DNA of 64,000 nt, taken from NCBI RefSeq assembly GCF_004342685.1, contig NZ_SMBZ01000007.1:30708-94707 (forward strand), read 5' to 3'. The notes beneath the pieces were generated by a model that saw nothing but the letters and a program-made list of their open reading frames with translations, was not told the DNA's origin and did no database searches. Numbering within the stretch: the stretch's first letter is position 1; each line of letters starts with the position of its first letter. Positions 9,707 through 18,715 of the stretch are shown in pieces. The position numbers and the translations under genes are program-made. Origin of the DNA: Sphingobacterium alimentarium. Its GTDB lineage: Bacteria; Bacteroidota; Bacteroidia; Sphingobacteriales; Sphingobacteriaceae.

Positions 9707-10934
9707 CTAATTCTCCAGCTATAATATTTAAACTACTCATGTTTATAATCACATCCGAAATCATCATCCCTGCACTCATCGGCGCAAACATTTGATAATT
9801 AATAAATGATGGTCTTCGGAAATGCAGTCGATAAGGTGTACGCCCTCCGTCATGGATTAGATAAAACCCCAATTCCCCGTTAGCCCCTTCGACCGAATGA
9901 TATACTTCTGATTTTGGAGTTTCCCATTCACCCATTACAATTTTGAAATGGTAAATCAAGGCCTCCATATTGTTATATACTTGTTCTTTTGGAGGCAAAT
10001 AAAATTCCGGAACATCCGCATGAAATACACCTGCTGGTTCTTTTTTAATTTTATCCAGAGCCTGACGTATAATGCTTAATGATTGCCACATCTCTGCGTT
10101 GCGGACCATGAATCGATCGTAAACATCACCATTCGTCCCCACAGGAACTTCAAAATCAAACTCTTCGTAAGAACAATAAGGCGACACCACACGCACATCA
10201 TAATCGACCCCTGTGGCACGCAAAATTGGTCCTGACCAACTATATTCTAATGCTTCTTCCGGTGTCACTCCCGCCACACCCGCCGTGCGTTCTATAAATA
10301 TTCTATTGCGAACAAATAATTCCTCAAATTCTTTTAGAACCGGCGGATAACGCTCCAGAAATTCTTCTATCTTTTTGAAGGTCGTGTCGTTGAAATCACG
10401 TTCAAAACCGCCAATACGCCCAATATTCGTTGTCAAACGCGCACCGCAAATTTCTTCGTAGATTTCATAGATAAACTCCCGCTCCTGCATCACATAAAGG
10501 AAGCCCGAGAAAGCGCCTGTATCCACACCCAAAATACCATTACAGATGATGTGATCGGCTATACGTGCCAATTCCATCACAATCACCCGCATATACTGCA
10601 CACGCTTCGGGATTTCAATATCCAACAGCTTCTCTACAGTCATATGCCAGCCCATATTGTTGATCGGCGAGGAACAATAATTCAGACGATCCGTCAATGG
10701 CGTAATTTGATAGAATGGACGGTGCTCCGCGATTTTTTCAAAAGCACGATGAATATACCCAATTGTTGATACTCCACTCACAATACGCTCCCCATCGATC
10801 TGTAGTACATTCTGAAATACGCCGTGCGTAGCTGGATGCGTAGGACCTAGATTCAGGGTAATTAATTCATCTTGCGGATCATTATCCTCGTATACCGGTT
10901 TATTTGGTGTTATTTTGGTAATAGGTTTGCTCAT
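9699..10934 (-). CDS. nuoD: NADH-quinone oxidoreductase subunit D
   Basis: 49-kDa-type subunit of complex I that forms the quinone site with NuoB (411 aa). Seen: NLGPTHPATHGVFQ near the N-terminus with the conserved histidines, GYIHRAFEKIAEHRPFYQ, and the C-terminal SLNIIAGELDA. NuoC is a separate gene here and not fused to NuoD. The ATG at 10934 lies 15 nt after the nuoC stop. Confidence 0.97.
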   Translation of the reverse strand: MSKPITKITPNKPVYEDNDPQDELITLNLGPTHPATHGVFQNVLQIDGERIVSGVSTIGYIHRAFEKIAEHRPFYQITPLTDRLNYCSSPINNMGWHMTVEKLLDIEIPKRVQYMRVIVMELARIADHIICNGILGVDTGAFSGFLYVMQEREFIYEIYEEICGARLTTNIGRIGGFERDFNDTTFKKIEEFLERYPPVLKEFEELFVRNRIFIERTAGVAGVTPEEALEYSWSGPILRATGVDYDVRVVSPYCSYEEFDFEVPVGTNGDVYDRFMVRNAEMWQSLSIIRQALDKIKKEPAGVFHADVPEFYLPPKEQVYNNMEALIYHFKIVMGEWETPKSEVYHSVEGANGELGFYLIHDGGRTPYRLHFRRPSFINYQMFAPMSAGMMISDVIINMSSLNIIAGELDA

Positions 10935-10949
10935 TTACATTCTTTCAAG

Positions 10950-11453
10950 TTATCGGCCAAAATAAAAATCTTTCTTATCCACTCTGTTCGGATCCTCCAA
11001 TGGATATTCTTTGCGCATCGGGAAGACATCCAACTCATCCATATTTAGGATTCTACGCAAATCAGGGTGTCCTTCGAAATTGATTCCATAGAAATCATAA
11101 GTCTCGCGTTCCATCCAGTTCGCACCTTTCCACACCGCAGTAGCGGAAGGAATAGTTGGGTTATTTGTCTCCAAAAACACCTTTATACGTATCCGGAAGT
11201 TTTGAAATAAGTTATGCAGATGGTATACAACCGCAAAAGATTTTTCCTGATTAGGATAATGTACTGCTGTAATATCCGTTAAATAATTAAACCGCAGCGA
11301 TTCTTCGTTTTTGAGATACACCAATAAATCGATTATCTGATCTACCGTAGCACGAATAGTCAATAGCCCATGTGGCTCGCCTATCACATCTACAGCATCT
11401 CCAAACCTACCCTGCAAATTATCTATTATATATTGATTAGTTAGTTTATCCAT
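10950..11453 (-). CDS. nuoC: NADH-quinone oxidoreductase subunit C
   Basis: 30-kDa-type peripheral subunit (167 aa) that packs against NuoD. The signature region reads [20 protein letters not shown] followed by RRILN and the terminal [18 protein letters not shown]. The start overlaps the end of nuoB by 8 bp. Unfused form with normal length. Confidence 0.96.
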   Translation of the reverse strand: MDKLTNQYIIDNLQGRFGDAVDVIGEPHGLLTIRATVDQIIDLLVYLKNEESLRFNYLTDITAVHYPNQEKSFAVVYHLHNLFQNFRIRIKVFLETNNPTIPSATAVWKGANWMERETYDFYGINFEGHPDLRRILNMDELDVFPMRKEYPLEDPNRVDKKDFYFGR

Positions 11454-12000
11454 TGTTAGTCTCTATTCCATACTTCTCCAACAGCGCTTTATATTCCGGT
11501 GTATTGCGTCTATTTAGCGATTCATTTTTGACGATGTCTTGCAATTTTAGTACGCCGTCTAGAATAGCCTCAGGGCGAGGAGGACAACCCGGTACATATA
11601 CATCTACGGGTATGATTTCATCAATGCCCTGCAGCACCGAATAGGTGTCAAATATTCCTCCACTAGACGCACAAGCACCAACCGCAATTACCCATCGTGG
11701 TTCCGCCATCTGTATGTACACCTGCTTCAATACAGGAGCCATCTTTTTAGCTATCGTACCCATCACCAGCAACATATCCGCCTGACGAGGAGAAAAACTA
11801 GGACGCTCCGCACCAAAACGCGCCAAATCATAGGTAGAACCCATAGTGGCCATAAACTCAATCCCACAGCACGAAGTCGCAAATGGCAAAGGCCATAGGG
11901 AATTCGCTCGAGCTAATCCAATCGCTTTATCTAAAGTAGTGGCAAAAAATCCAGCACCTTCCACTCCTGGAGGCGCCTCCGCTAAGGTGATCTTGCTCAT
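11446..12000 (-). CDS. nuoB: NADH-quinone oxidoreductase subunit B (N2 cluster)
   Basis: Subunit that holds the terminal 4Fe-4S cluster N2 next to quinone (184 aa). The tandem cysteines are seen in [11 protein letters not shown], with the other ligands in [18 protein letters not shown] and [14 protein letters not shown]. It starts at ATG 12000, 91 nt downstream of nuoA. That is the widest gap in the operon, but it shows no hairpin or clear promoter. Confidence 0.97.
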   Translation of the reverse strand: MSKITLAEAPPGVEGAGFFATTLDKAIGLARANSLWPLPFATSCCGIEFMATMGSTYDLARFGAERPSFSPRQADMLLVMGTIAKKMAPVLKQVYIQMAEPRWVIAVGACASSGGIFDTYSVLQGIDEIIPVDVYVPGCPPRPEAILDGVLKLQDIVKNESLNRRNTPEYKALLEKYGIETNNG

Positions 12001-12091
12001 AATAAGTTATTCTTTTCCTCGGTTTATACGTTGTTCAATTTAATGTTTTTATTCCTTAAATTGAATAATGGAATGTTATTTAGAATGGTTC

Positions 12092-12472
12092 TTAATCCCA
12101 ATTCAGTGCTTTTTTCTTAATGACATAAATGAATCCCAAGAGCAATAAGCCCATGAAAATAAACATCTCTATCAATCCTTCCATACCAAACTCCCTGAAG
12201 TTTACAGCCCATGGATACATGAAGATAACCTCCACATCAAAAATGACAAACAGGATGGCTACAAGAAAATATTTGATGGAAAATGGTTGACGTGCATTAC
12301 CGATGACCTCTACTCCCGATTCAAAAGACGTTAGTTTATTCGCTGTACGCACTTTGGGTCCAATCAGATGTGTGCCTATAATGGTCGTAATTCCAAACCC
12401 CGCCGCAACAACTAATTGAATAAGGATGGGCAGATAATCAACAGGAAGGTTTTGTCCTTGTAAATTTTCCAT
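12092..12472 (-). CDS. nuoA: NADH-quinone oxidoreductase subunit A
   Basis: Three-helix membrane subunit and first gene of the nuo operon (126 aa). Motifs: TSFESGVEVIGNARQPFSIK after the first helix, and FDVEVIFMYPWAVNF with conserved acidic residues in helix 2. The ATG at 12472 follows a -7 type promoter element at 12501-12508 that abuts the terminator of the upstream operon. Confidence 0.96.
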   Translation of the reverse strand: MENLQGQNLPVDYLPILIQLVVAAGFGITTIIGTHLIGPKVRTANKLTSFESGVEVIGNARQPFSIKYFLVAILFVIFDVEVIFMYPWAVNFREFGMEGLIEMFIFMGLLLLGFIYVIKKKALNWD

Positions 12473-12500
12473 AATATAAGTTTAGTTTTCAGTTGTAAAG

Positions 12501-12508
12501 CAAATATA
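12501..12508 (-). promoter_or_regulatory. Candidate promoter (-7 box) of the nuo operon
   Basis: TATATTTG on the minus strand matches the Bacteroidota -7 consensus TAnnTTTG and sits 28 nt before the nuoA ATG. No good -33 TTG is seen at the usual spacing; that position falls in the A/T tract of the neighbouring terminator. Only promoter candidate in front of the 14-gene operon. Confidence 0.5.
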
Positions 12509-12526
12509 TAACTTTTATCAAAAAAT

Positions 12527-12558
12527 AAAAGGGGAAACTGAAATCAGTTTCCCCTTTT
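12527..12558 (-). terminator. Intrinsic terminator of the exbB-tonB operon
   Basis: A perfect 14-bp inverted repeat (12527-12540 and 12545-12558, core GGGGAAACTG/CAGTTTCCCC) with a 4-nt loop is followed on the minus strand by a T-rich tract. It lies 25 nt after the stop of the TPR gene and just upstream of nuoA. Confidence 0.85.
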
Positions 12559-12583
12559 AGAAGATTTGTATTCTTGATTATTA

Positions 12584-14323
12584 TTAATTAATAAAATCTT
12601 TCAACGCCTCTAAGTATTGTGTTGCAACCTCATCACCAGGAGTCAACGCTACTGCTTTTTTGAAAATACCAGCAGCTTTAGCATAATCTTCTTTTAAGAT
12701 GTGGTAGTATCCAATTACGTTATAAACATCAGTCAACTTCACAACCTCATCTTCTGTCAACTGCTCACCAGCTGCTTGTTTGTCAGTAAGAACTTTCTCT
12801 AACTGCGTGAACGCTGGTAAATACAATCCTTTATGCAATTCTGGTTGCTCAGGGTCGATAATATCTAAATTATAATTGCTATAACCTTTGATATATAACG
12901 CAGGTACTTTGAATTCTGCTGCTGCTGAGTCTGTAGAGTTGATTACTACATCTAAAGCTTTGATTGCATCATTAAATTCTTGAGTCCCGTCTTCACCAGC
13001 TGTTTTCTTTTTGTTACCGGCACGGAAGTTTGCATCACCTACTAAGTAGTTTGCTTCGTAAAACCAAGGTTCTCCTTGTTGTTGAGCTGGAACATTGAAG
13101 ATAGCTGCTGCCGCTTCGAAGTTCTCAGCATTGAATGCATTTCTACCGTATCCATCTACCTCATTGATCAATTCTTTATCCATTTGCAAAGCTTTTCCTA
13201 AATACTGAAGACCTTTGTTTTTGTCACCAGCCTCGATATTAGAAAAACCGCCGAATAAATAATCAAGTGCAATAAGACGGCTCTCTTCAGCGTTTGCAAA
13301 CAATTTGTCAAAGTAACCAACTGCTTTTGCAGGATCTTTATCTTGGTTGATAGCGATCAAACCTAAGTAACGGTATACTTTAGCATCTACACCCGGTACA
13401 TTTTCCAATTGAAGAGCTACAGTTTTTAACTCATCATATTTTTGACCAAATACCAAGAAATCCGCGTAACGTACCAATGCATCAGATGATTTATCGCCTG
13501 TCACCGATAGGTATTTTTTGTAGCTATCTACAGCTTTTGCTACTTGAGCTTCGTACGCTGCTTTTTGCTCATCTGTGTTATCAGGCATACGTTTAGCGAT
13601 TTGCAATTCTGTTTCTGCTATCTCGCGATATACCGGACCATAATTTGGATATTCCGCAGCAATCGAGTTATACTGATTCAACGCCTCGTCAAAAGCGAAA
13701 GCACGACGCGTGATTAATGCTTGTTGTACTTTGGCTTTTACTAAATTTGGATCTATATTTAATGCATCACGATAATTTATAAAAGACTGGCTATTTTCAC
13801 CCAATCCTAAGTAAGCATCACCCAATGAAACAGGGATCAATGCATCTTTAGCATTTTTGGCTTTTGCTTGTGATAAATAGTCTACCGCCTTCGCATAATC
13901 GGGCTTAGGTGCATCAATGTATGCTTTACCAATATAATATAACGGTAAATAGTCTTTTTTGCCTAAACTAGATGTTGCTTGAGTGAACTTTTGCTCAGCG
14001 GCTGCTACATTATTTTTTTCTAATTCTACGATACCTAAACCCACTGTATTTAATGCTTCTTTAGGAGCATTCGTAATACCATTGTTAAAAGCCCATGTAG
14101 CGGAATCCAATTTTTCATTCACTAAATACACTTGACCTAAGTAAAAATGGTTTTCTCCATCTTTTGGCTTTTTAGCAACTAAATTTTGTAAGATGCTTTT
14201 AGCTTTATCATATTGCTCTGCATCAAGAGCCGCTTTCGCATCTTTTAAACTTTGAGCATTAGCAGTGCTTACTACAGCTCCTGCCGCTAATAAACTCAAA
14301 AACAATTTGCTTTTTGTCATCAT
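12584..14323 (-). CDS. Secreted TPR-repeat protein of the TonB operon
   Basis: 579-aa protein with an N-terminal signal peptide (LFLSLLAAGAVVSTANAQ) followed by tandem tetratricopeptide repeats for nearly its whole length. Examples are AKSILQNLVAKKPKDGENHF, ALNIDPNLVKAKVQ and, near the end, AAGIFKKAVALTPGDEVATQ. It is probably periplasmic and serves protein-protein contacts. It is the last gene of the exbB-exbD-exbD-tonB-small-PstS-like series, 25 nt after the PstS-like gene. TPR proteins in this position are common in Bacteroidota; a molecular role cannot be read from the sequence. Two ATGs in tandem (14323 and 14320) could both start it. Confidence 0.85.
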   Translation of the reverse strand: MMTKSKLFLSLLAAGAVVSTANAQSLKDAKAALDAEQYDKAKSILQNLVAKKPKDGENHFYLGQVYLVNEKLDSATWAFNNGITNAPKEALNTVGLGIVELEKNNVAAAEQKFTQATSSLGKKDYLPLYYIGKAYIDAPKPDYAKAVDYLSQAKAKNAKDALIPVSLGDAYLGLGENSQSFINYRDALNIDPNLVKAKVQQALITRRAFAFDEALNQYNSIAAEYPNYGPVYREIAETELQIAKRMPDNTDEQKAAYEAQVAKAVDSYKKYLSVTGDKSSDALVRYADFLVFGQKYDELKTVALQLENVPGVDAKVYRYLGLIAINQDKDPAKAVGYFDKLFANAEESRLIALDYLFGGFSNIEAGDKNKGLQYLGKALQMDKELINEVDGYGRNAFNAENFEAAAAIFNVPAQQQGEPWFYEANYLVGDANFRAGNKKKTAGEDGTQEFNDAIKALDVVINSTDSAAAEFKVPALYIKGYSNYNLDIIDPEQPELHKGLYLPAFTQLEKVLTDKQAAGEQLTEDEVVKLTDVYNVIGYYHILKEDYAKAAGIFKKAVALTPGDEVATQYLEALKDFIN

Positions 14324-14348
14324 TCTATTTATGTTCTTTAGTTATTTA

Positions 14349-15254
14349 CTAATTTATTTTATCTCTCACTATAATTTCTCTTCCCGGCATCTTTGCAGGT
14401 AATAAACCTGATTTCAATACTATACGCTGTCCTCTATCACCAGTTAGAAAAGCCGAGAATCCCATACCTAATCCCAAATGTGGCTGGTAGTTCAAGATCT
14501 TAACCTCTCTGCGCAACGGATATTCGCCCGTAGATAAGGAGGCTTGAGTCGGCTTGACGTACTTCGGCGTGGCCAAAGTGTCATTCAACACGCTCAAGAT
14601 ACGAATTTTATCTTTTTCTGTGAAAGAACTTTGCAAAGATAAATATTGATTGTAGCTCATAATCCCAATTTGATTATTCCCTTCTGCTACAGTTGTCAGT
14701 ATGCTATCTGCTGTACCTTTCACTTGAATATACGTATTCGCTATTTTATCTATTTTACCCAGTTCTCTAAAATATCTTATGACACTAGAATTTGGGTTGT
14801 CAATAACAAGGGATTTGCCGGCTACAGCTCTACCTGTCATTAAATCAATTACATCCGATGTTTTAATCGTCGTATCTTGACCTGCTCTGCTTACCATTAC
14901 TACAGCATCGTAAGCTATAGAATATATTCTTGGCACCACTGATCTTTCATCAAAAGATTTACGTTCAACTTCTGTCAACTCTCGCGAAAGAATAATAATA
15001 GAAGCGTCACCTTTGATTAAATCATTTACTGCCTGTACTTCTGGCTTGCTTACTAATTTAACCTTTGCGTTATAATACGAACTCTCAAAGACCTCTTTTT
15101 GCTCTATAATAATCGGAAGCAATGACTCGTCGACCAATACCGACACTTCTCCGGATAATATATCATCCTTATTACTTTTTTGCTTGGCGTCTTGACATGA
15201 AGTCAAGAAAACAACAGCAGTAACAACATATATAATCTTATAGAACAAATTCAT
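14349..15254 (-). CDS. PstS-like periplasmic substrate-binding lipoprotein
   Basis: About 301 aa with a lipoprotein signal peptide (lipobox FLTSC, cysteine at residue 20). The rest resembles the PstS/PBP_like_2 class of substrate-binding proteins: an early VLVDESLLPIIIEQKEVFE stretch, then a TxxDVIDLMTG element (TSDVIDLMTGRAVAG) and the C-terminal GFSAFLTGDRGQRIVLKSG typical of phosphate-binding relatives. ATG 15254 is chosen; an upstream TTG would add two residues only. No ABC permease or ATPase is nearby. It lies inside the exbBDD-tonB operon, so it may act with the TonB machinery and not with a Pst transporter. The ligand is unknown. Confidence 0.8.
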   Translation of the reverse strand: MNLFYKIIYVVTAVVFLTSCQDAKQKSNKDDILSGEVSVLVDESLLPIIIEQKEVFESSYYNAKVKLVSKPEVQAVNDLIKGDASIIILSRELTEVERKSFDERSVVPRIYSIAYDAVVMVSRAGQDTTIKTSDVIDLMTGRAVAGKSLVIDNPNSSVIRYFRELGKIDKIANTYIQVKGTADSILTTVAEGNNQIGIMSYNQYLSLQSSFTEKDKIRILSVLNDTLATPKYVKPTQASLSTGEYPLRREVKILNYQPHLGLGMGFSAFLTGDRGQRIVLKSGLLPAKMPGREIIVRDKIN

Positions 15255-15302
15255 TACCAATATGATTAACTAAACAATCAAAGGATTAATCCTTAACATT
15301 TT

Positions 15303-15542
15303 TTAACGAAAGTTATTTTGCCACAAGCGTGCAAAACGCATAAAAGAATATACGATTAGCAAAATACCAAACATATTCTTATATGTCTTATCAATATCGA
15401 TTGGAAAATCTTTCCAAAAGATTATCAGTAAACCTATGATGAAATAAAATAAAAACATGCATAGGCCTAAAATAGACAGAAATCGCTTTGTTGGCGATTT
15501 CTGTCTAAATTTATTGTTATCCATTCCTGAATTATAACTCAT
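15303..15542 (-). CDS. Small two-helix membrane protein in the tonB operon
   Basis: 79 aa. A basic N-terminal segment (NKFRQKSPTKR) is followed by two predicted membrane helices, FLSILGLCMFLFYFIIGLLI and NMFGILLIVYSFMRFARLW. I do not recognise a family. Its ATG overlaps the tonB stop codon (TAATG at 15540-15544), which strongly suggests translational coupling to tonB. The coupling and the place between tonB and the PstS-like gene suggest an accessory of this energy-transduction complex, but that is inference. Confidence 0.75.
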   Translation of the reverse strand: MSYNSGMDNNKFRQKSPTKRFLSILGLCMFLFYFIIGLLIIFWKDFPIDIDKTYKNMFGILLIVYSFMRFARLWQNNFR

Positions 15543-16423
15543 TACATGTTAGTTAAATCCAAACGAATAGGAAGTGAATATGCGACACGTACTGGACGAC
15601 CGTTTTGGATACCTGGGCTCCATTTTTTAGCTTTTTTCAATAAGTTGATAGCAGCTTGGCCAGTTCCGTATGATAAGTCACGTTGCACTTTGATATCTGT
15701 CAATGAACCGTCTTTCTCAACTACGAATGTCACTTGTACTGTTCCTTTTACGTTAGCATCAATTGCTGATTGTGGATATTGATAGTTATCCCCGATCCAT
15801 TTACGGAAAGCGTTCAAACCACCCGGCGGTTCTGGTTGGATCTCCACGGATTGGAAGATCTCATCCGCATTACCTGTTCCACCTTCGACTCCTTTCGTAC
15901 TACCTGTTGCAGCACCCGCTACATCTTTTGTACCCCATTTACCTTCGGTAGTAATGCTTCCACCTTTCATACCTTTCATCGCTACAGGACCGATAAGTTT
16001 TTTCTTATCTGTAGCTTCTTCTACTGTGGCCACTTCTTCAGTCACGGCCTTTTCCTTAGGAACAGGCTTGATTTCTGGAAGAGCAACGACGTCTAGCGCG
16101 GGCTTAGATTCGGCTATTTTAGGAGCCTCTTCCTGTACCACAGGCTTTTCTTCTTCTTCAGGAAGCTTTTCAGCTAGATCCTCTAAAGTCACTTCTTCAG
16201 TAAATGCAATTTCTTCTTTAGGTCCATCATTACTGCTGAAAAGATCTAAATTGAAAGCTTGCGGAATACTAAATACTGCTACCACTGCGGCTACAATAGC
16301 CATCGCCGTGTTAGTGGCTTTAGGGCCTAATTTACGTAGCTCGTAAGCTCCGTAAGATTTATTCCTATTTTCGAAGACTACGTCAAGCCACTCACTTTTA
16401 AATATATTTAATTTTTCAAACAT
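15542..16423 (-). CDS. tonB: TonB energy-transducing protein
   Basis: 293 aa. The N-terminal segment has the Bacteroidota-type KSYGAYELRKLG motif, followed by one membrane helix (residues about 38-57), a Glu/Pro/Lys-rich periplasmic spacer (KLPEEEEKPVVQEEAPKIAE) and a Gly-rich linker. The C-terminal TonB domain (about 210-293) has YPQSAIDANVKGTVQVTFVV and the end AYSLPIRLDLTNM. It transmits the proton motive force from ExbB/ExbD to outer-membrane receptors. It lies 35 nt after the second exbD. Confidence 0.95.
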   Translation of the reverse strand: MFEKLNIFKSEWLDVVFENRNKSYGAYELRKLGPKATNTAMAIVAAVVAVFSIPQAFNLDLFSSNDGPKEEIAFTEEVTLEDLAEKLPEEEEKPVVQEEAPKIAESKPALDVVALPEIKPVPKEKAVTEEVATVEEATDKKKLIGPVAMKGMKGGSITTEGKWGTKDVAGAATGSTKGVEGGTGNADEIFQSVEIQPEPPGGLNAFRKWIGDNYQYPQSAIDANVKGTVQVTFVVEKDGSLTDIKVQRDLSYGTGQAAINLLKKAKKWSPGIQNGRPVRVAYSLPIRLDLTNM

Positions 16424-16458
16424 ATTAGTATATTTTTATGAAAGCCTTTACGACGATA

Positions 16459-17016
16459 CTAGTCGTTATAAAGATTTTCTTTTTTCAATAGCTCAATTTC
16501 GTCATCCATGATACGGTTAGATATCATATAACGTTTTATGTCTACAATCTTCATTTCATCCAACGCGTCAATGATATTACGCGTTACTGATTTTTCGCTT
16601 GGACGGATTACCACGATTACATCTTTTCCTCCAGCTTGTTGTGGAACAAGCTTTTGCATTTTCAATAATACGCTACGTAATCCTTCATTGCTATAATCAA
16701 TTACTGTTGGACCTTGAAGAGGATTCTTAACATCGCCTTGATACCATACAAGCTTGTCATCAGAACCCAATACTAGGGTCACACTACGGTGCTCATCCAC
16801 GTCTACGTCAGTATTCTTGTCCTGCTCAACGTTTTTGTCTGGCATCGCAACGTCCATGGCTTGCGGCTTATTCAACGATGTTGTCAACATAAAGAAAGTA
16901 ATCAATAAGAATGCCAAGTCTACCATGGCTGTAAGATCGACCTTACCGCCATTTTTCTTAGATCTTACTTTTCCTCCTTTTCCTCCTTTACCGGAGTCTT
17001 GATTTAATTCTGCCAT
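16459..17016 (-). CDS. exbD: ExbD-type biopolymer transport protein (second copy in operon)
   Basis: 185 aa with one N-terminal membrane helix, VDLTAMVDLAFLLITFFMLT, which carries the conserved proton-path aspartate, and a periplasmic domain ending in IDALDEMKIVDIKRYMISN. A Lys/Gly-rich cytoplasmic tail (KGGKGGKVRSKKNGGK) precedes the helix. It differs clearly from the neighbouring exbD at 17031-17687, so the pump likely contains two ExbD types. The solitary exbD at 63113-63646 is a close paralogue of this copy. Confidence 0.93.
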   Translation of the reverse strand: MAELNQDSGKGGKGGKVRSKKNGGKVDLTAMVDLAFLLITFFMLTTSLNKPQAMDVAMPDKNVEQDKNTDVDVDEHRSVTLVLGSDDKLVWYQGDVKNPLQGPTVIDYSNEGLRSVLLKMQKLVPQQAGGKDVIVVIRPSEKSVTRNIIDALDEMKIVDIKRYMISNRIMDDEIELLKKENLYND

Positions 17017-17030
17017 CTAATTATTAATTA

Positions 17031-17687
17031 TTAATCAGCTTTAAGACCAGTTACAAAACTGAACTTATTTTGTTTCTGATTACGTAATGTCTCAATTATC
17101 AAATTCAAACTTGGGAACTTCTCATCCGCATCCGCTTTAATAGCTACTGTCATAAGTTCGATATCATCCGGATCTTTTCCGTCTTCCATCGCTTTGTTAC
17201 GCAATATATTAGCTGATGCTACACGAGCTTCTTTTACCCAAGAGAACAATTCGTTCGTTAGATTCTGTGTAGAATCTACAGGGATACCTCTTTGCTTTTC
17301 TGCTGTTCTTTCCGAATCGTTTGCAGCTAACAAAGTTTTCATCGCTTTGATCGACACTCCAAAATCTTCTAGACCTTTGAATTTAGCGTATTCTTCTGGT
17401 GAGAATTCCATTCCGTATTTGCTAGCCATTCTTTGCAATGTCTCTACGCGTACATTTGGATCGCTCATTTTAAAGAATACTTTTCCTTCATCACCTACTG
17501 TGATAATCGCTAAATTTCCATCAGGTAATTTAGCTTGAGAGTACGAAGGTGCTGTATCCACAGTCAGAGTCTCAGGTTGTCTAGCTGTAGCTGTAAGAAC
17601 GAAGAATGTTAGAAGCAAGAAAGATACATCACACATCGCGGTCATATCGATCGATGTACTGGCTCTTTTTACTTTTGCTTTACCCAT
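17031..17687 (-). CDS. exbD: ExbD-type biopolymer transport protein (first copy in operon)
   Basis: 218 aa. The N-terminal membrane helix has the ExbD form IDMTAMCDVSFLLLTFFVLT with the functional aspartate. The periplasmic part is longer than in the other copy and contains an insertion around residues 75-155 (KYGMEFSPEEYAKFKGLEDF and following). Its C-terminus reads FPSLNLIIETLRNQKQNKFS. It begins 99 nt after exbB, and that gap contains a small hairpin; 14 nt separate it from the next exbD. Confidence 0.92.
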   Translation of the reverse strand: MGKAKVKRASTSIDMTAMCDVSFLLLTFFVLTATARQPETLTVDTAPSYSQAKLPDGNLAIITVGDEGKVFFKMSDPNVRVETLQRMASKYGMEFSPEEYAKFKGLEDFGVSIKAMKTLLAANDSERTAEKQRGIPVDSTQNLTNELFSWVKEARVASANILRNKAMEDGKDPDDIELMTVAIKADADEKFPSLNLIIETLRNQKQNKFSFVTGLKAD

Positions 17688-17743
17688 TTCTTTAACCTTT
17701 ATTTATTAACAACTCTATTCGTTTACTTAATGATGCTTTTGAA

Positions 17744-17770
17744 TTTCACTTTCCATAAAAAAAGTTGAAA
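17744..17770 (-). other. Hairpin between exbB and exbD
   Basis: Inverted repeat TTTCA-CTTT (17744-17752) with AAAG-T-TGAAA (17761-17770), 9 bp with one bulged base, in the 99-nt exbB-exbD gap. There is no T-run of terminator quality on the minus strand. It could attenuate or stabilise the exbB message; this is inference from position. Confidence 0.35.
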
Positions 17771-17786
17771 TATTTTTTAGCACATC

Positions 17787-18617
17787 TTATTTGTGGTTCG
17801 CAGCGTAAGTTTGAACGATTGAGAAACCAGCTTCGTCGATAGAATAAGTTAATTTGTCAATTTTAGCAGTCAAGATGTTGTACATGATGATCGCGAATGT
17901 TGAAGTAGCGATACCTGTAGCTGTGTTGATAAGGGCCTCAGAGATACCGTTTGCTAATTTAGCTGAATCTGGAGCGCCACCTGTCGCTAATGCAGAGAAG
18001 GCCTTGATCATACCTGTTACCGTACCTAATAGACCTGTCAACGTACCAATAGACACTAATGTAGCTAGTACGTTTAAGTTTTTCTCTAACATAGGCATTT
18101 CTAATGCTGTAGTCTCTTCAATCTCTTTTTGGATTGCTAAAGCCGATTTTTCTGCATCTAAGCCTGGGTTAGCTTCTACATCTTTGTATTTCAATAAACC
18201 CGCTTTGATTACGTTTGCAACAGAACCTTTTTGTTTGTCACACTCAGAAATAGCAGAGTCAATGCTTCCTGTTTTTAATAATGATTGTACTTTTCTTACG
18301 AAGTTACCTACGTTACCTGTACCTGAAGCTTTACCAATCACGATGAAACGCTCGATTGAGAAAACCCATACCATCAAGAATAAACCGATTAACACAGGTA
18401 CGACAACACCTGCATGGTAAACCATACCACCATAGTTACCTGGTAGAGGTTGATTCTCACGATTGCCATCGATAAAGTTGCTTGGATTACCCATTACATA
18501 ATTCCAAATAAGGTATCCAATTACGAAACAAATAACGATTGCTAAACTCGCAAATAAATTACCTGAATTGCCACTTTCTTGTTTTGCTGGGCTAGTAGTT
18601 TTTGGTGCGTTTGCCAT
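17787..18617 (-). CDS. exbB: ExbB-type MotA/TolQ/ExbB proton channel protein
   Basis: 276 aa. Helices are visible at residues about 22-42, 71-91 and, in the C-terminal half, LATLVSIGTLTGLLGTVTGM and ALINTATGIATSTFAIIMYN, which are the two channel helices of the ExbB/TolQ/MotA family. It is the first gene of the operon, with a good promoter at 18716-18745 and a 98-nt leader. It makes the pentameric stator part of the proton-driven motor with the two ExbD proteins. Confidence 0.94.
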   Translation of the reverse strand: MANAPKTTSPAKQESGNSGNLFASLAIVICFVIGYLIWNYVMGNPSNFIDGNRENQPLPGNYGGMVYHAGVVVPVLIGLFLMVWVFSIERFIVIGKASGTGNVGNFVRKVQSLLKTGSIDSAISECDKQKGSVANVIKAGLLKYKDVEANPGLDAEKSALAIQKEIEETTALEMPMLEKNLNVLATLVSIGTLTGLLGTVTGMIKAFSALATGGAPDSAKLANGISEALINTATGIATSTFAIIMYNILTAKIDKLTYSIDEAGFSIVQTYAANHK

Positions 18618-18715
18618 TTTTACTAAGTTTTAGATTTTTACTGTTGTTTAATTATTATGTTTAATTCTATTAAAATAATGCAAAATTGTTGGCATCATTT
18701 TGACTACTGTCAAAA

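Noticed and set aside
15954..16346. 130-codon plus-strand frame inside tonB
   Set aside because: Ser/Thr/Ala-rich complement of the Glu/Pro/Lys spacer of TonB; a typical shadow frame.
17854..18420. 188-codon open frame on the plus strand inside exbB
   Set aside because: The minus strand encodes a clear ExbB; the plus frame is its mirror and has no family features.
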